DNA of 64,000 nt. It comes from Nocardia camponoti. GTDB lineage: Bacteria > Actinomycetota > Actinomycetes > Mycobacteriales > Mycobacteriaceae. The translations under genes and the position numbers were made by a program. The notes under the pieces were generated by a model. The model was not told the DNA's origin, searched no databases, and was given only the letters and a program-made list of their open reading frames with translations. Within the stretch, counting starts at the first letter, position 1. The number at the start of each line of letters is the position of its first letter. Shown here in pieces: positions 46,905 through 55,064 of the stretch. The stretch is taken from NCBI RefSeq assembly GCF_014646135.1, contig NZ_BMMW01000001.1, positions 1 through 64,000 of the forward strand. Reading direction: 5' to 3'.

Positions 46905-47792
46905 TCAGGCCACTCGAAGAGTTGGCTTTGCCATGATGGCCTCGAACTCGACCGGCGTCAATTTACCGAGCCGGACCTGACGGCGACGCCGGTGGTAAGT
47001 CCGCTCAATCCAGCACACAATCGCGATCCGTAATTCCTCCCGCGTCGACCACGGCCGACGATCTAACACATTGCGCTGCAGCAACGCGAAGAACGATTCC
47101 ATCGCCGCGTTGTCACCACAGGCACCGACTCGCCCCATCGATCCGACCATCTCCGCGATACCCAACGCGCGCACGAACTTTCGGGAACGAAATTGCGAGC
47201 CACGATCGCTGTGGACCACACAACCAGCGACAGATTCACCCACGGCGCGACGCCGAGCCACCGCTGAGGAAACCGCATCAACAGCCAATCGGGCCGTCAT
47301 ACGCGAGTCGATGGAATAGCCCACGATCCTGTTCGAGAACACGTCTTTGACCGCGCATAAATACAGTTTTCCTTCACCGGTTTCGTGTTCGGTAATATCG
47401 GTGAGCCACAACTGATTTGGCGCCTGGGCGAGGAACTGTCGTTCGACTAAATCGTCATGAACAGGAGGGCCAGAACGCTTATTCTTGGCACCTCGTTTCT
47501 TCCCGAAAACACTGAACCACCCGTTATCCGAACAGATCCGCCACGCCGTCCGCTCAGCCATCGGCTCGCTGGCATCGGCGGCTTCGTCCGCGAGAAACCG
47601 GTATCCGAACTCAGGGTCGTCGCGATGAGCATCAAAGAGCGCGTTCGCGCGGTAAGCCTGCTCAAGTTCTGCGGTCGTGACCGGGTTGGCGAGCCACCGA
47701 TAGTACGGTTGGCGCGCGATTTTCAACACCCGGCACGTCACCGCGACAGCAATCCCGTCTGCGGCCAGCTCACGAACGAGCGGGTAGATCAT
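46905..47792 (-). CDS. IS3-family transposase OrfB (DDE integrase domain)
   Basis: A 295-residue transposase catalytic protein. An N-terminal HTH_21-like region (YYRWLANPVTTAELEQAYRA) precedes the RNase H-like core. First Asp is in QLWLTDITEHETGEGKLYLC (~residue 112), second in GCVVHSDRGSQFRSRKF (~175) and Glu in DNAAMESFFALLQRNVLD (~211). It starts with ATG overlapping the orfA stop (ATGA), so it seems to be made by re-initiation, or by frameshift as an OrfAB fusion. The frame is intact to the stop just inside the left end. Confidence 0.93.
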   Translation of the reverse strand: MIYPLVRELAADGIAVAVTCRVLKIARQPYYRWLANPVTTAELEQAYRANALFDAHRDDPEFGYRFLADEAADASEPMAERTAWRICSDNGWFSVFGKKRGAKNKRSGPPVHDDLVERQFLAQAPNQLWLTDITEHETGEGKLYLCAVKDVFSNRIVGYSIDSRMTARLAVDAVSSAVARRRAVGESVAGCVVHSDRGSQFRSRKFVRALGIAEMVGSMGRVGACGDNAAMESFFALLQRNVLDRRPWSTREELRIAIVCWIERTYHRRRRQVRLGKLTPVEFEAIMAKPTLRVA

Positions 47793-48082
47793 TTTCCCGG
47801 CAGATTCGCCTGCGACAAATACGCTGCCGCGCGACGCAGCACCTCGTTTTCTTGTTCGAGGTCTTTAATGCGTCGGCGCGCGGCGACGAGTTCAGCGTTG
47901 CCGCCCACGGTGGTGGCCGATTGTCCCTGGTCAGCGGCATCGGCTTGTTTGAGCCAACTGGCTAGGCAGGACTCGCTGATGCCGACGTCGGCGGCGATTT
48001 GAGCGAGTTTTTGGCCGGGGCCGCGGTTGCGGGCCACGCGCACGACATCGTCGCGGAACTCTTTGGGGTAGGGCTTTGGCAC
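47789..48082 (-). CDS. IS3-family transposase OrfA
   Basis: A 97-residue protein. HTH_Tnp_1 domain (KPYPKEFRDDVVRVARNRGP and IAADVGISESCLASWLKQAD) is followed by a leucine-zipper-like helix (ELVAARRRIKDLEQENEVLR) used for multimerisation. It binds the IS ends. The stop overlaps the orfB ATG. ATG at 48082, 45 bases inside the right terminal repeat. Confidence 0.92.
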   Translation of the reverse strand: MPKPYPKEFRDDVVRVARNRGPGQKLAQIAADVGISESCLASWLKQADAADQGQSATTVGGNAELVAARRRIKDLEQENEVLRRAAAYLSQANLPGK

Positions 48083-48126
48083 GGTTTACATCCTTGCAGT
48101 GGTGCCACCCGGCACCACAGGTCAGG

Positions 48127-48151
48127 TGTCACCTAAGCGTGCAGCAGTCCC
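48127..48151 (-). repeat. IS right terminal inverted repeat
   Basis: A 25-bp end upstream of orfA. Read on the minus strand it starts GGGACTGCTGCACG and ends GGTGACA. Flanked on the outside by GTT, the same triplet as at the left end. Confidence 0.88.
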
Positions 48152-48352
48152 GTTCGCCGTTCAGCCACGCGGTCAGTCTTCTACGAGAATAGTTATCCTG
48201 CAACGCAACCGAGCCATATCGACAGAAAGCCGGTAGCTCGTACGGTCGGCCGACCCGCCGTTAACCGGTCGTTTTGGTTGGGGCATTTCTTCACGCCTGT
48301 ATCAGCTCAACGCCAAGCCCTTACACCGCTCGCTTCCGCAGGCACTCACATC

Positions 48353-48382
48353 TTGACCTTGACGCATACGTCAACCTTTAGC
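48353..48382 (+). promoter_or_regulatory. MerR-type operator/promoter of the MDR oxidoreductase
   Basis: A -35-like TTGACC (48353-48358) is followed by the dyad TTGACG-CATA-CGTCAA (48359-48374) and a -10-like TTTAGC/TTAGCG. The spacing is an overlong 18-19 bases. A dyad lying in the spacer of an overlong promoter is the hallmark of MerR-family control. The gene for a MerR regulator is the second gene downstream. Confidence 0.7.
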
Positions 48383-48391
48383 GTCGGCCGC

Positions 48392-49327
48392 ATGACCACA
48401 ACGCGCGAAACACACCTCACCTCAACCGGACGACTGACGATCGTCGAAACGGTTCTCGCACCGCCGAAGTCAGGGCAAGTTCTGGTCCGCAACCACGTGA
48501 TGGGTATCCGTGCCGCGATGAGGCTGCTGCTCGATGGCGGCGCACCCGGGATGCCGCCTTATCGCATCGGGCACGCACTATGGGGTCCGGCTGTTGGTGA
48601 AGTTATCGCGGGTGACTTAACGCGGGGAACGTTGGTCGCGCACCCGTTCGGCTGGCGCGAGCACGCCATTGTTGATGTCGAGCGGGCCCGGGTGCTGCCC
48701 GACTGGACCGATCCCGTTCTCGCACTTGCACAAACCGAACTGGCGCACGTCGCGCTGACGGTCGCAAGCCTGCGACCTGGCGAGACGGTGGTGGTTTCTA
48801 GCGCGGCTGGGTCGATCGGGTCTGTCGCCGGGACTATTGCGAAACTGCTCGGCGCGGGGCGCGTAGTTGGTAGCGCTTCCGCCAAAAAGCTGGCGTGGCT
48901 GACTGCGGAAGCGGGGTACGACGAGGCCGTTGACCGGCGCGATCCCGACTTCGTCGGCGCTCTTCGTCATGCCGCGCCTGACGGGGTTGACGTATTCCTC
49001 GACCTGACCGGCGGCGCGCAAACCCAGGCCGTCATCGAAGTCGCCAATCCGGGTGCGCGCATCATGGCGATCGGCACGCTCGCGTCGCGCGAGGACGTCG
49101 GGCTCGACCTGTCCACCCTGATCGCGAAACGAATCACCTTGCGCGGATTCACCGCACGCGACCACCCCGCCGCGTTGCAGCGGGCCGCTGACGAGATTCA
49201 CACCTGGGCGACTGCGGGTCGAATCACGGTGCCCCACACCATGTTTCATGGGCTTGGCCAAGGTGAGACCGCGCTGACGGAGACGCTGGCGGGGGAACAT
49301 ACCGGTACCGTCTTAGTGACGATGTAG
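48392..49327 (+). CDS. MDR-superfamily NAD(P)-dependent oxidoreductase
   Basis: A 311-residue zinc-free medium-chain reductase, closest in pattern to prostaglandin reductase/curcumin reductase-like enzymes. The N-terminal catalytic part has PPKSGQVLVRNHVMGIRAAM. The nucleotide-binding fold has ETVVVSSAAGSIGSVAGTIA (~residue 132), VVGSASAKKLAWLTAEAGYD and VDVFLDLTGGAQTQAVIEVA. ATG at 48392 follows the MerR-type promoter by about ten bases, so the leader is very short; the longer open frame would start upstream of the promoter. Co-oriented with merR 15 bases downstream. Confidence 0.87.
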   Translation: MTTTRETHLTSTGRLTIVETVLAPPKSGQVLVRNHVMGIRAAMRLLLDGGAPGMPPYRIGHALWGPAVGEVIAGDLTRGTLVAHPFGWREHAIVDVERARVLPDWTDPVLALAQTELAHVALTVASLRPGETVVVSSAAGSIGSVAGTIAKLLGAGRVVGSASAKKLAWLTAEAGYDEAVDRRDPDFVGALRHAAPDGVDVFLDLTGGAQTQAVIEVANPGARIMAIGTLASREDVGLDLSTLIAKRITLRGFTARDHPAALQRAADEIHTWATAGRITVPHTMFHGLGQGETALTETLAGEHTGTVLVTM

Positions 49328-49341
49328 AGCGGAGGCTTCGG

Positions 49342-49725
49342 GTGCGGATCGGACAGGTCGCACGCGCGACGGGCACGACAACGCGCGCGCTGCGCTACTA
49401 CGAACAGAAGGGCTTGCTCACCGCGAACCGAACAACCGCGGGCTACCGCGAATACGGCGACGAGGCCGTGACCCGGGTGCGCAATATTCGCGAATTGCAA
49501 AGCGTCGGATTCACGATCGACGACATCCGGCTGTTCACCGGCCTGCTTGACCGGCCGGTGCCGACGACGTTCACCGTCGTCAACACCGAGGTCTGCGGGA
49601 CCGCGATGCACATCGCCCAACGGCGGCTACGGGCTATGGGCGAACGGATCGAACGACTGGCGGCTCTCTACGATGAGCTCGCGCGCCGCCTCGACGTGCC
49701 ACCGTTATCCGTTGGTACGGACTGA
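49342..49725 (+). CDS. MerR family transcriptional regulator
   Basis: A 127-residue MerR-type activator/repressor. The N-terminal winged helix-turn-helix MRIGQVARATGTTTRALRYY (residues 1-20), then EQKGLLTANRTTAGYREYGD, is followed by the dimerisation helix ERIERLAALYDELARRL. A single Cys (NTEVCGTAM) leaves the effector unclear. GTG start at 49342. It is the second gene of the MDR-merR pair and probably acts on the dyad at 48359-48374, thus regulating itself as well. Confidence 0.9.
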   Translation: MRIGQVARATGTTTRALRYYEQKGLLTANRTTAGYREYGDEAVTRVRNIRELQSVGFTIDDIRLFTGLLDRPVPTTFTVVNTEVCGTAMHIAQRRLRAMGERIERLAALYDELARRLDVPPLSVGTD

Positions 49726-50038
49726 CAGGCCGCGCCACCTCGCCCATTCACCGAATGCGCGTTGCCCGCTCACGGCGTCAGTTTGCGCGTCCACCCGCTG
49801 TCGCCGACGAGTCCGCGCCGATCAGTGCGAGCGCTTTCCGAAAAATCTTGCGAGGCAAGGACTCCGGTGCAGGTGGCCGAGAACCCCGTCGGCGAGCACG
49901 GCACCGAAGCAGCGGTCGGTCTACCTACAGCCATGACTTATCTGGTCGGCCGATTCGCCGCCAAGCCCGCACCAAGAACCTGTCGATCAGAGAAAATGGT
50001 CGAGTACGCGGTGTGCCCGTCAACGTGAGGTGGGTTGG
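49726..50038. other. 313-bp intergenic region
   Basis: Several short frames exist (for example 49762-50028 plus) but none has a convincing protein pattern or ribosome site. It may contain the decayed remains of a gene. I see no RNA gene. Confidence 0.4.
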
Positions 50039-51190
50039 ATGCGCAAGCAACGAGTTCGGGCCGGGGTGGTCGATCCCGGACTGCATAGTCGGTTCGTGCC
50101 CGACTTCACTCGCCGCAGCGCGCGGTTTAATGCCGCGACGACCGGTGCCGATTCGATCTGGGCGGTCGACCACCTGATTGGACTGTTCCCACAGTCGATC
50201 TGGTCACCAGCCAATGTGGGTGGTAGTCGGATCGCGCCGGCGTCCGACGCGTACTACGAGCCGTGGACCTTGCTCGGTTACTCCGCGGCAAAGAACCGGT
50301 GGCCTCGGCTGCGACTCGGCGTTGGCGTCACCGACACGGGCCGCCGCAATCCGGCGGTCACCGCGCAGGCCGCTGCCACCCTGCACCTGCTCACGGGCGG
50401 GCGTGCGATCCTCGGGATCGGACCCGGGGAGCGCGAAAACAACGAGCCCTACGGTGTCGAGTGGAAGCGCCCGGTCGCGCGGTTCGAGGAGGCGGTTGCC
50501 ACGATTCGGGCGCTGTGGGCGTCGAACGGGGAGCCGATTTCTCGCGATTCGGAATTCTTCCCTCTCCGCGACGCGGTTTTCGCCCTGCCGCCCTATCGCG
50601 GCACCCGTCCTGAGCTGTGGATGGGCGCGCACGGTCCGCGAATGCTGCGGATAGCGGGGCAGTACGCGGACGGGTGGCTGCCAGCGTTCACCGGCAGCCC
50701 GTCGGAATACCGCGCCAACCTCGACAAAGTCCGTTCCGCCGCGACCAATGCGGGACGTGACCCAGACGCGATCGAGGCGGGTACCTGGTTCTTCGTTATC
50801 GCGGCTAAGTCAGCGGGGATCGTCGAGGAGATCCTCAACTCGCCCGTCGTTCGCGCGTACGGACTCGTCGCGCCAGCTGAAGCCTGGGCTCGGCACGGGG
50901 CGGAACACCCACTTGGCCCGACGTTCGCTGGTGGCCAAGACATTCTTCCGCAAACCATCGACGAAGCGACGGCGCTGGAGTACGGGCGTCGGGCACCGAT
51001 GTCGCTGCTGCGGGAATTCTTCCTGGCAGGAACCCCTTCGGAAATTCTCGACCAGTTGGCTGAACGTCGCGATCACGGGCTGACCTATGCCGTGCTGGCC
51101 GATTTCGGGCTCGCCCACCCGCGACTGAGCGCTGGACTTGCGGCGTCGACTTCCTTTGCCAAGGTGGTGCGTGGGGTTCGCCGGTTGTGA
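50039..51190 (+). CDS. F420-dependent LLM reductase, phthiodiolone ketoreductase-like
   Basis: A 383-residue luciferase-like monooxygenase-fold enzyme that strongly resembles M. tuberculosis Rv2951c (phthiodiolone/phenolphthiodiolone dimycocerosates ketoreductase, F420-dependent). Shared blocks are YYEPWTLLGYSAA, RRNPAVTAQAAATLHLLTGG, AILGIGPGERENNEPYGVEW, PELWMGAHGPRMLRIAGQYA and EAWARHGAEHPLGPTFAG. The F420 cofactor is expected from family knowledge. No other genes for dimycocerosate lipids are in the window, so its substrate is uncertain. GTGAGGTGGG precedes the ATG at 50039. Confidence 0.88.
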   Translation: MRKQRVRAGVVDPGLHSRFVPDFTRRSARFNAATTGADSIWAVDHLIGLFPQSIWSPANVGGSRIAPASDAYYEPWTLLGYSAAKNRWPRLRLGVGVTDTGRRNPAVTAQAAATLHLLTGGRAILGIGPGERENNEPYGVEWKRPVARFEEAVATIRALWASNGEPISRDSEFFPLRDAVFALPPYRGTRPELWMGAHGPRMLRIAGQYADGWLPAFTGSPSEYRANLDKVRSAATNAGRDPDAIEAGTWFFVIAAKSAGIVEEILNSPVVRAYGLVAPAEAWARHGAEHPLGPTFAGGQDILPQTIDEATALEYGRRAPMSLLREFFLAGTPSEILDQLAERRDHGLTYAVLADFGLAHPRLSAGLAASTSFAKVVRGVRRL

Positions 51191-51276
51191 GACGTCGTGG
51201 TGAGAAGCTCAGGCACCTGGTGTCCGACAGGACGAGAAGTGAGGCGGCGCAGGCGTTGTCGGCCTAGTGTGAGCCC

Positions 51277-51774
51277 GTGTCCCACGCCATTACCGCGTTA
51301 GTGCTACCCGACGCCCACGTGCCTGAGGTCGCGGCCCAATGGGATCTGCGAGCGGTCCCGCTCAACGGCAACCTGACACTTTTTCACGTAACGCACTGCT
51401 ACGCGGCGTATTGGCAAGCAGTCCAAGGGGTCACGGGACACTTTGAAGTCGTTCCGGATCGGCCACCACAGCTACTGTTTCCGACGGAGAATGTGCTCCT
51501 TCAGACCGCGCGAGAACTGTCCGGTCGACCCAACCCGACTTTCGCGATCTTGATCACCGAATTCTACGGCGGCATGGGCTCCCAAGGCGCTGTTGTGTGC
51601 ATCAATGGCGGCCCGATTCGGGCGACGACCGACATCAACGACGCGCTGCGCGAGCTGGGTATTAGCGCTGCTGACGGGTTGGACGAATTCGACACGGTCG
51701 GGCTGGGCAATCACCGGTCAACACCCGACTATCTCGATCATTACGACGACCTCTGCGACGAGCTTGGTGTTTGA
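51277..51774 (+). CDS. conserved hypothetical protein
   Basis: A 165-residue soluble protein of mixed alpha/beta pattern: MSHAITALVLPDAHVPEVAA, LLFPTENVLLQTARELSGRP, TFAILITEFYGGMGSQGAVV and the acidic end LDHYDDLCDELGV. The segment FAILITEFYGGMGSQGAVVC recurs in uncharacterised actinobacterial proteins. Function unknown. GTG at 51277. It stands 117 bases before a lipoprotein gene on the same strand. Confidence 0.75.
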   Translation: MSHAITALVLPDAHVPEVAAQWDLRAVPLNGNLTLFHVTHCYAAYWQAVQGVTGHFEVVPDRPPQLLFPTENVLLQTARELSGRPNPTFAILITEFYGGMGSQGAVVCINGGPIRATTDINDALRELGISAADGLDEFDTVGLGNHRSTPDYLDHYDDLCDELGV

Positions 51775-51891
51775 GCGAAAGGAGGACGGCGCTTCGGGCC
51801 TTCGCAAGCCAACGAGTGCGGGTGCCGCGTACCCACCGCGGCAAACCGGCAAGTAGGTTGGGCGGGGACTTCTACTTGGGGGAGGGGCAGC

Positions 51892-52893
51892 ATGAAACAG
51901 GTCCGGGGCACCATCTATGCCGCTGTCGCAACAGTATTCGTTGTGCTGTTCGCGGGAGGGTGTGTCTCGGAAGCGGATTCGGCACGCGACCTTCCACCCA
52001 TCGGTGACATCGCAACACTGGATCCGTGCGGGTTCATCCCGGCCGACACTTTCGCCGACATAACGGATGTCAAACCCGAAATCGCTGTGCGGCCAACGAA
52101 TTTCGTGCGGTGCAGCCTGCGTTTGGATTTGGTTGGCAGGCAAGACGATCGCGTCGCGGTGTGGACGATCATGAGCGCGCATACCACCGATCTTGATTCC
52201 ACCGACGCGGTGTCGACGACGCGCGGGGGAATTCGGATCGCCAAAGGCACGTCGAACGAGGGTGCTTGGTGCGACGGGTCGGTCCGACTACCAAACGGTG
52301 CGGGCGTTGTCGTGCATGCCGCCGCCGATCGAAACGGCCGTCCGCTCAGCGACGTTAACGCCTGCCCGGTGCGCGACCGTGCGGTCGACGCCATCGTCGC
52401 GACCATGCGCGCCGGGAAATACCAACGCATCCCGTACGCGGGCGATTCACTGCGGGGGTACGCCCTGTGCAGCGCGTTGTCGGTCGCCGAGGTCAGGTCC
52501 GCGCTGACTATGCCGGGGCTGATTGACCAGTCCGTCGCGGCGGAACACGACTGTCAATGGCGTACCGTCGACGAGTCCGAACGACCGCCGGGCGCGATGA
52601 TGTCGGTGTGGATCGATGATCCGAGCATCTACCTGGGCAATCGCGTGACCATTAATGGCTTCGCCGGGCGAGCGTGGGATATCAGCCAGTCGGATACGGG
52701 CCGCTGCATCGTCACCATCGCTGTCAAGAATTGGGACCCGTGGCCGGGCCTGCATCGTGCGAAACGCAAAAACAACTTGGCCGAAATCCTCTACACCCAG
52801 GTGATTCTTCCGAACCAGTCTGAGCCGGGACGGGCGTGCGAAGCGGCTAAAACGATTGCGGGACAGGCTCTTTCGCGGCGACCCGCTAGCTAG
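51892..52893 (+). CDS. DUF3558-like lipoprotein
   Basis: A 333-residue secreted lipoprotein. The signal helix TIYAAVATVFVVLFAGGC ends in a lipobox with Cys at residue ~25. Two tandem domains follow: PCGFIPADTFADI with FVRCSLRLDL, and later YALCSALSVAEVRSAL with DCQWRTVDESE and GRCIVTIAV. Paired Cys residues in each half suggest disulfides. DUF3558 proteins are envelope lipoproteins typical of Mycobacteriales, of unknown role. GGAGGGGC precedes the ATG at 51892. Confidence 0.85.
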   Translation: MKQVRGTIYAAVATVFVVLFAGGCVSEADSARDLPPIGDIATLDPCGFIPADTFADITDVKPEIAVRPTNFVRCSLRLDLVGRQDDRVAVWTIMSAHTTDLDSTDAVSTTRGGIRIAKGTSNEGAWCDGSVRLPNGAGVVVHAAADRNGRPLSDVNACPVRDRAVDAIVATMRAGKYQRIPYAGDSLRGYALCSALSVAEVRSALTMPGLIDQSVAAEHDCQWRTVDESERPPGAMMSVWIDDPSIYLGNRVTINGFAGRAWDISQSDTGRCIVTIAVKNWDPWPGLHRAKRKNNLAEILYTQVILPNQSEPGRACEAAKTIAGQALSRRPAS

Positions 52894-52910
52894 GGAACGC
52901 CTCCCGCCCT

Positions 52911-55064
52911 TTACGGGTAACTCCGCCGGAAGGTTCGCCCTTCATGTCGCCCTACCACCGTCGCCAACGTGGCTCGGTGTGCCGGGTTCACGCGCAGGGT
53001 GACCACGCTGTTCGGGCGTGCCTGATCTAGGCGATCCGCTGCCCAAGTCAGAAATAGGGTGCGTTGCTCAGGGGTCAGGGTCGCGAGGCGGTCGGCACCG
53101 TCGTCGAAAAGGTTCACGACCGCGCCACGGCGACGAGCGTTCCACGCTGCGTGCGTAACGAGCGGGTCGGCCAACCCCGGCGCGCGAGCGATCGAGCGCA
53201 GATGCGTCTCATGTAACAGCGCGACCTTTCGACTTTTGGGGTCTAACTGACCGTAAGTCGCTGCAACACAGAGCAACTCGTGAATCTCGGGGTCGAGAGT
53301 GGCGAGTTGGGATCGGCGCAGACTCAGTCGAGCAACCTGCTCAGCATGCCGCTCGGCTGCCGAAATCTCTTGCTGCCGAGCGACGAAGATGGCATTCGCC
53401 GCTGGGCGAATTGTGCGGGCGAAAATGGTTGCCATTGTCAACGGGGCAGCGTTGATTGTGGTGAGGACCAGCCCGAGAACCACGTCGCCCCCTACGTTGG
53501 CGGCCCATGCGATGGTGACGGCGCTCGTCATCGCGAAGCCGCCCCACCCCAACCCGGTCCTGCCGCGCACGCACAGAAACAGGCTCAGCGTCGTCGTAGC
53601 GAACAGCGGCCACAGTTGAGTCCCTGATGTCACTGGCCACGGAACCACCGCGCACACTAATGCGGTGCTGAGTGGTTGCGCGACCATGATCGCGATCCCG
53701 CTGCCGACCGGGACCGGGTCGCCCTGTGTCAGAAGCAAACTCAGCCCAGCCATCAGGAAAATGGCGATGGCGACACCAACAGGCCACCACGGCTCAACGC
53801 CTTCGTCAGCGGTGATCGCCTGCAGGGCTGTGCCGGTCAGGTAGCTCACCGCGGTAACGCGAGCGATCGGCTGACGCATGCCGAGCAATTGTCGAATGTC
53901 TGCGGGGTCGCCACTAGGTCGTCGCCAGCGCAAGTCGACGCGGACACCGCGCCCGGGCCGACCCCTCACCGTCGCGAACCCACCAGGGATGAGCGTGAGC
54001 CGCGCTTGGATGGACGTGACGCCAAGCCGATCGGCCGGAAGGTCGGAGCGACGGAACCCAGGCCCATCGTCGGTGATGGTCACGCGAACTCCACTGTCGC
54101 GCAAGCTAACTCGCACCTCACGTACGACGTCCGGTCCAGCGTGCCGCTGACTGTTGCGCAACGACTCCTGCACCCCCGCACAAATCGCCTCGATTACGTC
54201 GGCAGGATAGGCGGCATTCGCACGGCTGCGCCCGTGGATTCGGACCCCAGCGCCCACCTCACCGGCCGCGAGACGGAGGCGTGCGATCGCCTGCTTGGCA
54301 GGAATCGGCCGAGGCCTTGGCTCGTCTTCGGCGAGCGCGCGCAGTTTGTCGATGGTGATTCCGGCGTTTCGTTTGAGCTCGGGTGCAGGCGTGCTACCTC
54401 TGGCCGCGCCGAGCAACGTGGCAATCACCCAGGTGTGGACGAGGTCAACGAACAGGCGACGCTCCGCATCCTCGGCCGCTCGTGCCGCTCGCTGGCCAGC
54501 AAGAATGGGCGCCTGCGCGCGGGTGGCGTCAAGAGTGCGCGCCGTGCGGACGGCTATACAAGCCGCACCTACCAACAACAGGCTGTAGCTGACATTGGTG
54601 ACCAGGTCAGCGAACCACCACGCTTCGGCAGCACCGCTCCGGTAGTTGAGCGCCTGGGTAATCGCCACCAACAACGCGGTGTAGGCGAGGGCGAAGCGGG
54701 CAGGCCACGTCACCGCCGCACACATGCCCGCTAGGCCCGGGATCGCCGAAAACCAGAGAAATGTCTCGGGCGGTGGAGATTCCGTCCACGCGGGAAGCCA
54801 CAGCAATGCGGGAGGGAGGTAAGAAAGCGCGGCGGCAGTCGGTACGGTTCGGCGACCGGCGGCGAAGCGTGAATAGCTCGTCGCCGCGACAGCGCTTCCG
54901 GTTCCGAAAACCATCAAAACCGCTACCGGCGTCCACCATGCCGCGACTATGCGCGCCTCAGCGGCAATATGTGGAAGCAAAAGTAGGAAATAGGCAAGGT
55001 ATCCGAAGCCAATGAAGCGGAGGTAAAGGCGAATGATACGTGCGCCCGGACCCTCTGTCGTCAT
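52911..55064 (-). CDS. membrane histidine kinase-like protein with two membrane halves
   Basis: A 717-residue protein. Residues ~10-170 hold about six membrane helices. Residues ~185-260 are a dimerisation-like helix with a His in LFVDLVHTWVIATLLG. Residues ~260-385 are a HATPase_c domain with N box VQESLRNSQRHAGPD, G1 ITDDGPGFR and G2 LGVTSIQARLTLIPGG. Then come about five more membrane helices (~400-560) and a soluble C-terminal domain (~580-717) of unknown type, with LLCVAATYGQLDPKSRKVAL. The HisKA_3 DLHDG motif is altered (DLVHT), so phosphotransfer is not certain. The ATG overlaps the response regulator stop (ATGA), so they form one unit. Confidence 0.85.
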   Translation of the reverse strand: MTTEGPGARIIRLYLRFIGFGYLAYFLLLLPHIAAEARIVAAWWTPVAVLMVFGTGSAVAATSYSRFAAGRRTVPTAAALSYLPPALLWLPAWTESPPPETFLWFSAIPGLAGMCAAVTWPARFALAYTALLVAITQALNYRSGAAEAWWFADLVTNVSYSLLLVGAACIAVRTARTLDATRAQAPILAGQRAARAAEDAERRLFVDLVHTWVIATLLGAARGSTPAPELKRNAGITIDKLRALAEDEPRPRPIPAKQAIARLRLAAGEVGAGVRIHGRSRANAAYPADVIEAICAGVQESLRNSQRHAGPDVVREVRVSLRDSGVRVTITDDGPGFRRSDLPADRLGVTSIQARLTLIPGGFATVRGRPGRGVRVDLRWRRPSGDPADIRQLLGMRQPIARVTAVSYLTGTALQAITADEGVEPWWPVGVAIAIFLMAGLSLLLTQGDPVPVGSGIAIMVAQPLSTALVCAVVPWPVTSGTQLWPLFATTTLSLFLCVRGRTGLGWGGFAMTSAVTIAWAANVGGDVVLGLVLTTINAAPLTMATIFARTIRPAANAIFVARQQEISAAERHAEQVARLSLRRSQLATLDPEIHELLCVAATYGQLDPKSRKVALLHETHLRSIARAPGLADPLVTHAAWNARRRGAVVNLFDDGADRLATLTPEQRTLFLTWAADRLDQARPNSVVTLRVNPAHRATLATVVGRHEGRTFRRSYP

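Larger units (their letters stand above)
42613..48151. mobile_element. putative tRNA-Pro integrative element with nested IS (right limit unknown)
   Basis: A tyrosine integrase points at the 3' end of tRNA-Pro. It is followed by genes of lower GC and no housekeeping role (membrane protein 44432, orphans 45576 and 46054), then a complete IS3-family element. I could not find a second copy of the tRNA 3' end to define attR, so the outer limit, given here as the IS end, is a guess. Confidence 0.45.
46876..48151 (-). mobile_element. complete IS3-family insertion sequence
   Basis: A 1276-bp element with orfA and orfB on the minus strand. The left terminal repeat (46876-46900, GGGACCGCTGCACGATCTGG then TGACA) and the right one (48127-48151, inverted) match at 21 of 25 positions. 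They are flanked by a 3-bp direct duplication GTT (46873-46875 and 48152-48154), as expected for IS3 transposition. Both reading frames are intact, so it may still be active. Confidence 0.92.
48083..48391. other. IS end and promoter region of the MDR oxidoreductase
   Basis: This contains the right IS terminal repeat (48127-48151), its GTT duplication and then about 200 bases with no gene before the MerR-type operator (48353-48382). Confidence 0.6.

Noticed and set aside
49762..50028. An 88-residue frame before the F420 reductase
   Set aside because: Composition and order resemble random GC-rich sequence. No start signal.
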